A stretch of DNA of 64,000 nt from Riptortus pedestris (lineage: Eukaryota; Arthropoda; Insecta; Hemiptera; Alydidae): NCBI GenBank assembly GCA_019009955.1, contig CM032231.1, positions 112,092,501 through 112,156,500 on the forward strand, given 5' to 3'. Under the pieces are notes generated by a model, which was not told where the DNA came from, did no database searches, and worked only from the letters and a program-made list of their open reading frames with translations. Made by a program: the position numbers and the translations under genes. Below, one piece after another: positions 49,278 to 62,186 of this stretch. Position 1 is the stretch's first letter. Each line of letters begins with the position of its first letter.

Positions 49278-50162
49278 AGTTTGATTTTCACCACGTGAAT
49301 GATGACACTAACAATGATGAATCAAGGGATATGGTAAGAGTACGCAATGCTTACAAGGCTTATGGTTCCCAGTCTCAAGTCCTTAAAGGACTCAACTTAA
49401 CTGTTCAACAAGGATCAATGTGAGTAGTGAATGCTCAAAAATAAAACCCAAAAAGTTTTTTTTTTTTTTGTAGCTCCAAATACATTGAACAAAAATTAAA
49501 ACATTGATATCTGTCATTCAAAATAAAATATTTTCCACTTTGGCACAATATTGCAGCTAAGCTATATGGTACTTACCCTAAATTACAAATAAACCATCAA
49601 GTAGTTAAAAAGAAAAAAAAAAAAGAATTACAAAAATGTGTTGCATTAATATTAGAAGTTGAATAATAAATGAAATTGACTCATAGAAGTTTCATAGGAG
49701 TTTTTAATATTCATAGAATACAGGTTTTTGAAAGATATCAAGCTATTGGCATTTTTTTTGTACAGTACAACTGACTCCACATATTTACTTCATTCATTGT
49801 TCTGTATTTTCATTACTTGTGAAACTGGTGGTGTGCTCCCTGCACTGTTTCAATGCACAGACCAGGAGGAAGTTCAGAATGAGGCTGTAGCTACCTCAAA
49901 ATTTAAGTTATTCTCAATTGGTCGGATAGTGTCTGGCATAACTGTTAAAATCAAAGGGCGATCAAATCTGAATAGCAGTTGGTATGGTGGACTAAGTACA
50001 ACATACCTGTGCCACATAGATAGGGATAAAAAATGAAACAATTAAAAATTAATTGTATTTGAAAATTATTCTATATATTGTGGCACACGAAAAAACTACT
50101 TCATCAACTTTGTCAATATTTTCACAAAATTTATTGTTTTTATCAAGGTCTGTAGCAAACAA

Positions 50163-50219
<57 letters not shown>

Positions 50220-53200
50220 CATCTCAGCACTAAAGTCCTGCCCCACTATATCTCCATTGGTCATTTTAGCAGATTTCCCTCAAGGGAAATCAACTATTGA
50301 GATTGTACTCATGACACGATTTTTGAAAAATGTCTTCAAATGTACATCAATCCTACCCAGGAGTTCAAAACCATGTATATTTGTCTGTTAATGCTGTTCT
50401 GGTCACAATTTTTGCTTAACCGTTACCAAACTCGATATTTAAACATTTTATGAAAAATAAAGGTCAAGCTCATTAACAACTGAAATCAGACTTGGGGAAG
50501 AGAGGTTTTAGAGGGGCGGCTTTAAAAATTCAAAATATCTCTGCTATTATGTGTCGGATCAGAAAATTGTATAGATTCAATCGTATTTCATATGTAATTT
50601 TCTATAAATCTTTATATATACATGTTTTATTTATAGTCGTGGTTAACAGGGGGGGGGGGGAACTCGAATATTTAAAATGTCTCCTTCATTAAGAGTCGGA
50701 TTGTAAAATGTTATAGATCCAATCTGGTTAAACTATTGATGGTCTGCAATTGTTGTTCTATGTATTATTTTGTAACTCAAGTATTAAGCAAGTTATTCGT
50801 ACTTTCGTGTATTGTGCCTTCAGTGACCCCCCCCCCTCCCCTCACCTCCTTCTCACCCCTACTACTCATCGGTTTTTTACATATAAATAGAGAATATGTG
50901 GTGAGATAAGATCACAAGTGTTTTACATCAGCAGGTGGGAAATGTGGTTAGTTTCGCAGTCCCTGCGTGACAGACATTGTTTTAATAACATTTAAGACTT
51001 TCTCTGAGGGAACTCTGCATCCTGTGGGGGGGAGGGGGGAGCTGAGTAGCTCCATCTTCTAATTTTCTGGATTTACAAAAAATTGGGAAGATGTCTTTTG
51101 TCATTTTTCTCTCTCTGTGGATAGGGAATTGCCTGAATTTATAAAAACTCTAGAGGGTATAAAATCTTTGACCGCTAGAATGTTTTTATATTTAGATATG
51201 CCTTCCTTGGACCAAGCGGCTGTGGCAAAACAACACTCCTCGGGTGCCTTGTTGGTAGAAAACATCTGGATTCTGGGGAGATACATTTAGGAGTCACATT
51301 CTACCACGAGCTTGGCTATATGCCTCAGGTAGATATAATTATTTTATTTTTCATTACAAAAAATACATACGTGTGTTTTAAAATGTTAAGTCATTGACAA
51401 ATTTTTATATGTGTTATACAATTTTCATACATAAATTATATGTGATTTATGATGATTTTTAATAGGAAGTTGCATTGCTAAATTCGTTAACCATTGAAGA
51501 AATTATATATTTCTATGGGCAAATTTTTGGCATGAAAAGAGTAGATATAACAAATAGGCTTATGGAACTCCTAAGCTTTCTTGATCTTCCGCCTAAGAAC
51601 AGGCAAATAGTTACACTAAGGTGAATATATTTGATTTTTTTTTACTGTTTTACTATGGAATTTGAACTGATTTACAATCATTTAGATGGGTGAGAAACAG
51701 TGGTGTAAGCCAAAATAGCAACTTTTTCAATAAGTATTTTGCTTCTGACGCTACAGAAAAACCGGTGAACCATAGAGAATAAATTCTTGTTAATTATATT
51801 TGTTTGTATCTCAAATATTAACCCTCCGTCGGGCGCACCTCTAGACGAAACAAAATCGGGCGCACCCGGCCTGAGAGGCCGCTCACATATTTTAAACCCC
51901 CACTACCCAACTAATTAATTTTAATTTAAAACGCTGGTAGGACAGACTTTGCTAGGATCTTTGGAAACCAAATATAATATTTAGAACGTAAAATATTGTT
52001 TTTATTAGAATAGAATGAAGCTTATACTAAAACAAGTAAAATTGATCAGGCACATTATTTCTCAAGATATCGACGAACTTCCATATAGAATAGCATTAAT
52101 CTTAGTAAAAGGGACGATTGCAATAGATATATCTTGAAAAAAAATCATCTTCGAAATTAAGAAGCAATTGGGCGCAGTCAGCCTCACAAGCCACCTAGGG
52201 ACCAGTCGGTCTGGATGAAGGATGGCAATAGACTAAAGTAGGAGATTCTAAGCATGAACACAAATCAGGAAATTACTGGGATTGGCCCCTCACAGTGGAA
52301 ACAGAATGAGGCGCGGTATCAAAAAGTATGTTTTCCTGGCCTCTCAGGCCAGCTGCGCCCGACGGAGGGTTAAGTGAGTTATAATATACTCTTGTAATCC
52401 CCCCCCCCTTCTACACATCAGATGCTCATTTAGAAATAGAAAATATGTCAATAGTGTGTCATATCAGTATGTGGGAAATTTACTTAGTTTACACAGCCCT
52501 TGTGTTATAATCTTTTCAAACTAAACAAGAGCATGTTATAATAGCCATTGTATTTTGTATCAATTTCTTTTTAGAGACAAACCATTATGTTTCTCCTCCA
52601 TCCATTTGATAGTTATATTGTATGGGAAATCCATATTGTTATGTCATATGGTGGTTGAGTTCCATGGCTGTAATATTAAATTAATGAAATTTATAAGCAA
52701 AGTAACAACATTTTATGTGAGAGTGCTTCAGATATTTTTAGACATCTGGATGATGATTCCATTTTTAATACTTTCTTGATAGGCCAGAAGATCTACCTTA
52801 TTGGCCTTATATGTTTATCTATAAATAGGTTTTTCATATTTAGTTTAATAAACCATGTGTAATCTGATAAGGTAATGTCCTTAAAGGGGTTTTATTTGTC
52901 ATATGAATAGTAATATATAATAATAATAAAATATATTAAATTAATTTTTAATTCCTCTTAAAAAATTGTAAGCTATATAATTATTAATTCTTCTAAAATC
53001 GAAATCTGTTAAAATGTTCTACAATTTTAGTGGAGGACAACAACGAAGGGTATCTCTTTGTATAACTCTTTTACATAATCCAAAGTTATTAATTTTGGAT
53101 GAACCAACTGTTGGAGTTGATCCTCTTCTAAGCGACAAGTGAGTTATTTATTTATTTATTTCTAAATATTAAAAATACATTAAACTTGAAGTGCTAGCCC

Positions 53201-56200
53201 ACTATATATAATCTAAGAATTTGGAATTACCTAGGTGAATTGACCAAGAAAGAGGAAAGGACAATACTGCTTACCACTCATTATATCGAAGAAGCAAGGC
53301 AAGCAAACAGGGTAAACATATTCTTCATGAATAAGTACATTAGAAATACAAAATTATAATAGCAGTTCACACTCAGATCTCTTTACGAAATAACTCCCAT
53401 TGACTTGCACCATATTATGGCATGCCTACTCCTTGATAAAAACCATACAAATATTCCAAATTCCCAGCTAATAATAATTTTTAACTAGTACCTATTTACT
53501 GTTTTTGATTTCCTGAAGTAATTATGCATATTGATAACGATTTTCTGTGAAAAGTAAATAGTTATTTTAGTCTATTAAAAGAAAGAATTAAAATGTAGAA
53601 GATCATTTGCGATCCATTAAATTGTTAATAGGTGGATTAAGAGAAAGTGAATACTAACAAAAGAAATGCATACTTAATAATTTAGTAAAGCACAGTTTTA
53701 AATAATTAACATTATATTAGTGTTATATATGTTATAATATTCTAACCTTAACCATGAGAATATAACTTCATTAATTTTAATACCACTTCTCCTTAATCAA
53801 TTATAGACCACATAAATTTGAAATGCCTCATTGCATCTAACCTGTGTTCTCCACAAATTTCCTAGTGCACATACCACTTTAATGCCTCAATATTTTGAAG
53901 GAAATTTGCTTACAACAGCGTATCATTATGTACATTTCCTGAATCGTACTAATCAATTTCATGCTCTTAACATTAATAACAGATAAGTAATCATCACACT
54001 ACTTATATATCGGATCTTTAGCCACCCCCGAGCAGGGCTTGAGGGATTCATGATGAAAGTTCTTACATAGTGAGTGATCAACTAAACGTACAACAACCAT
54101 TAACAAAGGAGTACCTGAAATAAGTTGTTGTTTTTGTTTCTGCTTCATTACATTTTAGTTTTGCATAGAATAAAACCTGAAATTTAAAAATTAAAATTTT
54201 GCAATTTAAAACTAAACTTAGTATTAAAATTCAAAAGAAAACACCTTTAAGTCTTTTCTACTAGACTATTAAATTAGCTAAGAGGCTATGTCTCATAAGT
54301 CCAGTAACTCCTATTATTTCATCTAAATGAAGTTTATAATCTCAAAAATTATGAACCATCAACTGAATTATTGCAATCTCAATTTTGAGCTATCCCCCTC
54401 TTTATAAAACATTTATAGAACAACATCATACACTTTTATTTTATTGTATGTACATTTTTTTTTCTTTTCCATTGTATCTGTACCAATTGACAAGACATTC
54501 TCTAAATATGTTTTCTATACTTAATTGTTTTTAAAATAGAACTATTCGACACAAGACCACTAGCCAAGTTAAACAAATTGAGGGAAATATAAATGTATAC
54601 ATAAGAATTTGCTGCAGTACTTTTGTTGTGAGCAAAACCTTTTACCTTGTCCAACATATTTCTGCTGTATATCATTACTCTCTTGAATAAAATTTAAGTA
54701 GTATGATAATGAATTAATCTTTCAGATTGGAATGATGAGAGATGGAGTTATTCTTCTGGAGGGGAATCCACAAAAAATTCTCAATGATTATAATTGCAGT
54801 AGGCTAGAAGATGTATTTTTAAAGCTATGTGTACAACAGGACACAGGAACAAAATTAGATTCAAGTAAGGTATGTTCAGATGTATTTTATTACCCATCAC
54901 AGACAGGTAGGAGTAAATATGCGTTTCCATCGAAATATAAAAATTGAATTAACATTATGCTCCTGTTACAAATCAATCATTCAGTCTTTCCTTGCCTGTG
55001 TTGGGCGAAGTCAAATAGTTTTAGTTGTTTTTTTTGTTTTTTTTATTGAAGAAATCATTTTTATCCACCAACTATTATTCAATTACTTCTTCATAAATTA
55101 TTCAATCATATATCTTCCAGTCTTCATCGATTACTTTAAATAAATATTTGTCTTTTGATTAAAAAAAGAATTAGAAAAAAATACATCTTCTCTTTGCTAA
55201 CTGAACATTTTTGAGCACCATGAAGTTAGTTTTGAGCATATCTCTCATTGTTCTATAGTAATTATAGAATGTAAAAAGATAATTTATTCCCCCTTTTTTT
55301 TTTTACTACATTTCATGATTACCAAATGTGTTGTGTAGAAATACAGATCAAGTTCATCAATGGGCAAGGAGTAAATTTACTTATATTGTAAACTTGGGCT
55401 ATATTGGTCCTGGTATTTTCCTTTGGCCCAAAGTTAAAACATAACAAAACAATCTCTTTTTATCACCAGGGACCTGTAATTGAACTCTCTACTGCCCAAT
55501 CTAGCAGAAACTGAAGTATGGAGTTTCAAAAAAGGTTTTTCAGATAAACAGAAAATATTTTATTGATTTGTTACTTTTAGTCAAAGAAGTGTAGACACCA
55601 AGGTCAAAGTAGCCCACATTTACAAGACTTTCATTGCTACGTTTTGGATCAAAACATCTATATTACAAGTCTTGCTAAAAAGTAATGCCCTGCAGTAATT
55701 ATTCTATAAATGTTTCTCTAACCTGAATGTTAACTGAGGTTTTAATATTAGTTTCACTTGGAGTGCTTGGTAAACCCCCACATCTACCCATACAATTATT
55801 ACATTGCATAATATTTTGTTTCCAATTTCAAGTCCTGTGTAGATATGTAATTCCTAAGTTAGATACAAATATTAGAATGTCCTAATGATGATATTCCTGC
55901 GCTTGGGAAAACTGTGCATGCCATACTGTATACTTATATATGGACTTACTTATATTTAATTAGTTTCCTTAATATTTCCATAGAGTTAATTGCACTGACA
56001 ATAAATTAGACAAAGTCCCATATAGCAAACAGAAACACAGCGCATAAGCTTTCTTATGACATATTTATCTTATGCAGGTAACTCATTGCACGAGCTCTCC
56101 CAGCAATAGACAGAAAAAGCTAACAAATAGAAAAGATAGTTTCCCTTTCAATCGCCTGATTGCTCTTTTATTTAAATCTTGGTGTTATTTTAAAAGGAAT

Positions 56201-59200
56201 TTGAGGTAACATATTTTTTTCCCCTCTGAGCATTACATTCTATGTTTTTATTTTTATGTAGCTAATCCTAACTAATTAATACTTTATTAATTCCAGATTT
56301 TTATTTTTCTTGCTACTATTGCCTGTTGTTCAGTGCTGTTTGATTCATTTCAATATTGGGCATCAACCTAAATCCTTAAACTTTGGAATAGTTAATGAAG
56401 AATTGTTGCATGGGAGATCTGACTGCCAGCCCTACTATAATTGTTCTTGGGGACATCCGATATCTTGCTTATATATGGATCAAGTAGAACAGCAAGAAAT
56501 GAAACTAGTAAGTAAGAAATAATTAACTTTCTTTTATGGGCTACATGGACATCCTTGGCTTATATTTTTGATTTTATTACTAACATATTTATTAATACAA
56601 ACATCTTCCTCCTTGCTGAATTTCTCATTGATGCCATATCAGTGAATTGAAGGTATATTGAAGATATAATTTGCATGTTCATACCAAGGTGGTGCATCAT
56701 CACTACCTTTAACTTGTGAATCACTGATGTTAACTACTACAATCATAAGTTAAATGCTGATTAAATATTTGAGCTACTTAATTTCTTGTGCTACCTTTAA
56801 CTCGTGAATCACTGATGTTAACTACTACAATAATAAGTTAAGTGCTGAGTAAATATTTGAGCTGCTTAATTTCTTGTACTACTTTTAACTCGTGAATCAC
56901 TGATGTTAACTACTACAATAATAAGTTAAGTGCTGAGTAAATATTTGAGCTGCTTAATTTCTTGTACTACCTTTAACTCGTGAATCACTGATGCTTACTA
57001 CTACAATAATAAGTTAAGTGCTGAGTAAATATTTGAGCTGCTTAACTTCTTGTAATTTATTCAGGCTCCAATGAAACCGCTATCCCTTTATGACTCCCTA
57101 TTGAACCACTGACCACATTTCCAGAATATAATTTTGGCAAAACAATCCTGAATATCAGTTAAAACTATTGAAGAAATATAGGTAAACAAACAAAAATAAG
57201 CAATATGGAAGAATTATGCATGTACTTAATTACTTTTCTTAAAATCTCAAAATGTATTCATAGGTGGGTAATGGGTTATTTCTTTTTTTCAATGTAAAAT
57301 TGTTGGGAAGATGGAAAATTGATAGGGTTTTCATAAAATGGGGGGGAGTAAGTGACTGGTAAAACACAGGATTACTGTTAGAGGTGCCAAGTACAAATCC
57401 TGTGATCAAAATCTATATTTTATTTAGCTGTGCACTTATCTAGATTTTAGTTTTAACTTTTATTGTTCTTGTGTTGTCTATTCAGCATTGTAAGGCAATT
57501 GATGTAGCTGCCTGATGTAGCTATCTTTGCTCTGTAATACCACCAAAACATGTTTTTTTTATTTATTTTATTTTTATTTTTTTTTATCTGAGGTCCAGCT
57601 CCTTGAAATGATGATATTAAGGTAGTGTAACCTACTGGGGGTAAGAAAAGATAGTTCCCCTTCTACTGAACTATAGTTCCTTTATAAGGGTGGGGGTAAT
57701 TATAAATGGGGATAATGGAATGCTGAGAGCTGGTGATGACGGTTGGATTGCCACAACATGTCAGGGAATTCATCCAGTTGACTATGTGACCCTCCCAACA
57801 ATGCCATATGGCAGACCTGGGCTGACCCTCCCTGGTCTGTTAGTCCAATGATTTATTTTTGCTTGATTGGATAGTTTTCTTTTCATCCTCTTTTTAGGAA
57901 TGCATTTACATAATTATCATGCTTAATAATTTCTTGCATTTTGTCATTATCATTTCTAGTTTGCTATTCTAATGTTTATGTAATTTCTATTACATAAACA
58001 TTAGACATACTACATACAAGCATGAAAACAATAACAATATTGTAATTGATGTGTAATGACATATATTTACGACTTTCTTCCAGATATTATATGATGATAT
58101 TGATACTGCTACGGCTGGAGTGATGAAAAATCATATATGGGGTTTTATGCATGTTCCTCACAACTACACAAAAGCTTTTAAAGTGAAAGCTGAGATGAAT
58201 TTGAAAACAGATGATAAATCAGTAGACATGAGTACTGTTAATATTTGGTTGGATGAATCAAGTAAGTCATTCATATTATGTACTCTTTGATGAAAAATAA
58301 GAAAGAATATTAACTCCATAAAACTATTACTTTTTTTTTTGGGGGGGGGTATTTGATTTTCATTGTATCTCTATGAAAGGTGCGTTTATTTAGTACATAC
58401 TGCATGTCATTTGGCATATTAGATGTTCTTTTAGTTTGATTAATTTTTTTTATGTACAAGTATTTAATTATTAAAAATAAAATATTACCAAAAAAAAAGA
58501 AAGAAAACATCAATTAAAATATATAATTCTGTCAAATAAGCCTTCAAATCAGCTTGGCTATACTGCAGTGAATTTTCTTTGTGTCTAATTTAAAAAGACA
58601 TTGTAAGTACCAAATCAATTTCAATGCCTAAATTCTCAAAAGTATGTCATTATATGCTACAGAAATTTATTGTAAGTATAAGTTGCTGAAAATGTTTATA
58701 ACAATTTTGATACATTTTCTGAACTTACGGGTCATATTTGTCCTTGACTTAAGAAGCCCAGGACAATGAACTCATCCCTGATTTCAACAAAGTCTCACTA
58801 ACATACATCAAACATGACATATGAACAGATGATATTCAAAAATGGAATACAGACTGGAAATAATCACTAAAGTATTATATTTCCTTGGATGATAAATTGG
58901 AAATTCGGAGGTCTCAGAAAGAGTGGCCTGGTCTTCCCTTCGTCATCAAATTCCCTCTATTAGTGTCAATTAAATGTTATATTACAGACATCAGGAGTCA
59001 TGATACTTAATAAGCATAAAGAATAATCACATTCATTTCTTCATAAAAAGGGCTACCTTTATCATTGGTCATCTCCTTTCCTCTTTATTATGAACACTTT
59101 ATGGGCAGAAAAAAATAAATGTTACTCACAATTCACTGTTCTTGGGAACAACCATCATACATAGCCTGTAAGATGCAACGAGATCAAAAAATGCTAAGGA

Positions 59201-62121
59201 AATTTCAGGAATTAGTAACTCAAGAAATCTTATCAAACAAATGCTTTTCATATTATTCTGCTTTGCAATATATCACGTATTTTATATATCTGTTTTATTT
59301 CTTTTGCAGATGGATATAATGCAAATTTTCTAAAGAATTACTTATATGCTGCATATGAAGCTTTTATGAAAAATGTTTATGAAAAATGTGGCTGGGCAGT
59401 TAAATCTGCTAAAATACCAATAACTGTGAGGAAAAGCCAATCTTTAGCATGAAAGAAATATCAAATTTGTCATTTATTAATTACTAACAAATACAATTCC
59501 CATATAATTCTTGTGTATTTGTGTGTGCGTGCGTTTGTGTGTAGTTTGATATTTACTGAAATTGAAACAATATTTAAAATAGTAAATATCTCTGTTGTTA
59601 TGTGGCAGATCAAATAAAATGGGATACAATTGGTCATCCATAATGTTTTCACTAAATTTAATTTTGGCATTTTCATCAGTTACCCCTTCTTACTTATGAA
59701 ATTTTCAATTTAAGCCATTGTATCATTAAATGTCTCATTTTCACCTTAAACTTCAAGTCTTGTTTACTTAGGAAAAAATATAGGCTGGAAACACCTGTGC
59801 ACTGTTGGTGCACAAGAGGAAATTCACTTAGTTTGTTCATCAATTGTCTAACGGGCTTGTTATTTTGGAATGGTACACAGAAGCTGCCATACGGTACTCT
59901 GTTCTTTAATTCTCCCTTATTCCAATCACACATATGCTGACCATAATGAGTTTAGTGATAAAATAACCTTAAATGAAAACTGCATGACTATGACTGAAGG
60001 CCAAAAGTGCAGAACTTACAAAATGATTCTGTTAGCAATTGACATAAAAGTTTAATAGAACAGCAATTATAGGACATTACTTTGTCAACAAGATAGGTTA
60101 TATAGCAATTTTAGATTTGCTAAATAATACCAGAGATATTGTGATTCTACAGTTTACACCTATTAACTCACCCTTACTAGTCTCAGTAAGTCACGTACTT
60201 TGATTTACATAAAACATCATGTAATGTTAGAGCCAAATATATATATATAAATTGGTGTGTGTGTGTGTGTGTGTGTACGTGCGTGCGTGTGGATGTATAT
60301 AGATGATTTTCTTTGAGAAACTTTCTTATACATTTTAGTAATAAGTACAATTATATCATTAAAAGATACTGTTTTATATGTATGATTATTTATTATTATA
60401 ATTCAGTAATTGAATTCATGAAGTTAATCCTTAATTATTACTAATATTTCAGTATAAAAAAGCTATTTTTGGATCACTTGAAAATGATTTCACAGAGTTT
60501 GTACTGCCTTGTGGAGTCATCGTGTAAGTATATAAATGTTTCATTATTATCTTTAATAAATGATAATATTGGTTGTATGAAGTTTAAATGCTGATAGTTA
60601 TCATAACATTTTAAAAACTTTTTCAACATAACTGTTATTCACTTGTTGAGTAAAATTGATATTTCAGATATCGTGTACACAATTAACAAGAGGTAATAAG
60701 AAAGAATGTCTATTCTTAGAGGGTATGTTAGTGTTAAATTGTAAATAAAATATAGTTCAATGCCACTGAATGGGTCTTAGTTCACTGGCGTAAAGGTAGA
60801 CAATACTAAAGTTGCTAAAAGTAGTATAGTTAATCTCATGTTTTTCATTTTACAATGGAGTTGATAGTCCCATATAGTTTTCATTGGGTTAGGAGTGCGT
60901 GTTATGTGTGTGTGTGGGGGGGGAGTTTAAAAAAGAGGTAAAATCAAATATTTAAAAAATGTTCCTTTATTATGAGTCAGATTAAAGCATGTTGCAAACC
61001 CAATATTATTGCAAATTTAATTTCCAGCAATTATTTTTCTATGTATGTTTTCTCTTTCTCAAATATTAAATGAGATATTTAAAATGATTATTTTTCAGTG
61101 TCCAGTATGAGGGAAATCTACTCAGCTTCCACAGCCCCTGAGTGACACTTTTTCAATTCAAATTTCTAAGTTTTTGATAAAAATTAATAAATACCTTTTT
61201 AGAGGTTCGTTATATTTCTGTGTGAATGGCTTAGGGATTTTTTTTTTCTTTTTTCATACCTACAGTGTCAAATTATTATTGCCCAAATTGGTAAATGTTG
61301 ATAGTTTTGCCAATGGGCATCACAAAATAGGTGGCATCACTTAATATTCAGTAAAACAATTTCATTAAAGCTTCTGCCAAATGGAGATATTTCACTTTTT
61401 GATTAATCCATATTTTAAATATCAACTTTTATAATATCTACAATACAATTAATTTTGTTCCTAGGAGTGCATTCTATATGCCTTTGATCATGGTCACTGG
61501 ATCACTCTTGGCAGAAAAACAAGATGGACTTTTAGAAAGAACTTTCGTATCAGGTTTGTATAAACAGTTATATATTTATTATTCTGAATTGTAAATGTAT
61601 CCTCATTCTTCTTCAGGAAACAGTTTTGATGAGAGTCTGGTCGACTATAAGGTTCCTGTCCTAGAAATAAAATATTTTCTGTCAACTTTCAATTTTCTAG
61701 GCCCACATAAAAATGGAGCCATTCATTTCTAAAAAGTTAATCTATTTGCATAATATACTTAGAGATGACAATAGTAATTCCTCCACCAAGCTCAAAGATG
61801 ATTTGCAGACAAATAGCTGAAAAAATACAGTAACAAGTTTAAATTGAACTTGCATGAACTCTTACATGTGTCTCTAAGAACATCATTTTTAGTTTAAATA
61901 CAAAAATGGAATATGTGGCTACCTTTAGTTGGTCTCCATGAAAAATGAAGTCGAAACCAATCGATGAAATGAAGTTGAGGAACATATTGTATATAATGTT
62001 TAGCAGATTCCCTTAAGAGAAATCAGCTATTGAGGTTGTACTCATGACAGAATTTTCGAAATTGTTCTTCAAATGTCCATGATCCTACCTGGTAGATGAC
62101 AAAAATGAGGTCCGTTCAAAA

Positions 62122-62186
<65 letters not shown>

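Noticed and set aside
53232..53236. Splice acceptor ctag at about 53235 for ABC exon 5
   Set aside because: Using it places TGA in frame; the acceptor ctaag at 53213-53217 keeps phase and restores an [15 protein letters not shown] sequence.
57346..57425. Second tRNA-like SINE near the ABC minisatellite
   Set aside because: Weak A- and B-box resemblance only, and no second copy seen.
57560..57870. Repeat starting with a T-rich stretch and tatctgaggtcc, also faintly at 31650
   Set aside because: Similarity to 31650 is only about a dozen bases after a T-rich tract, too weak to call a family.
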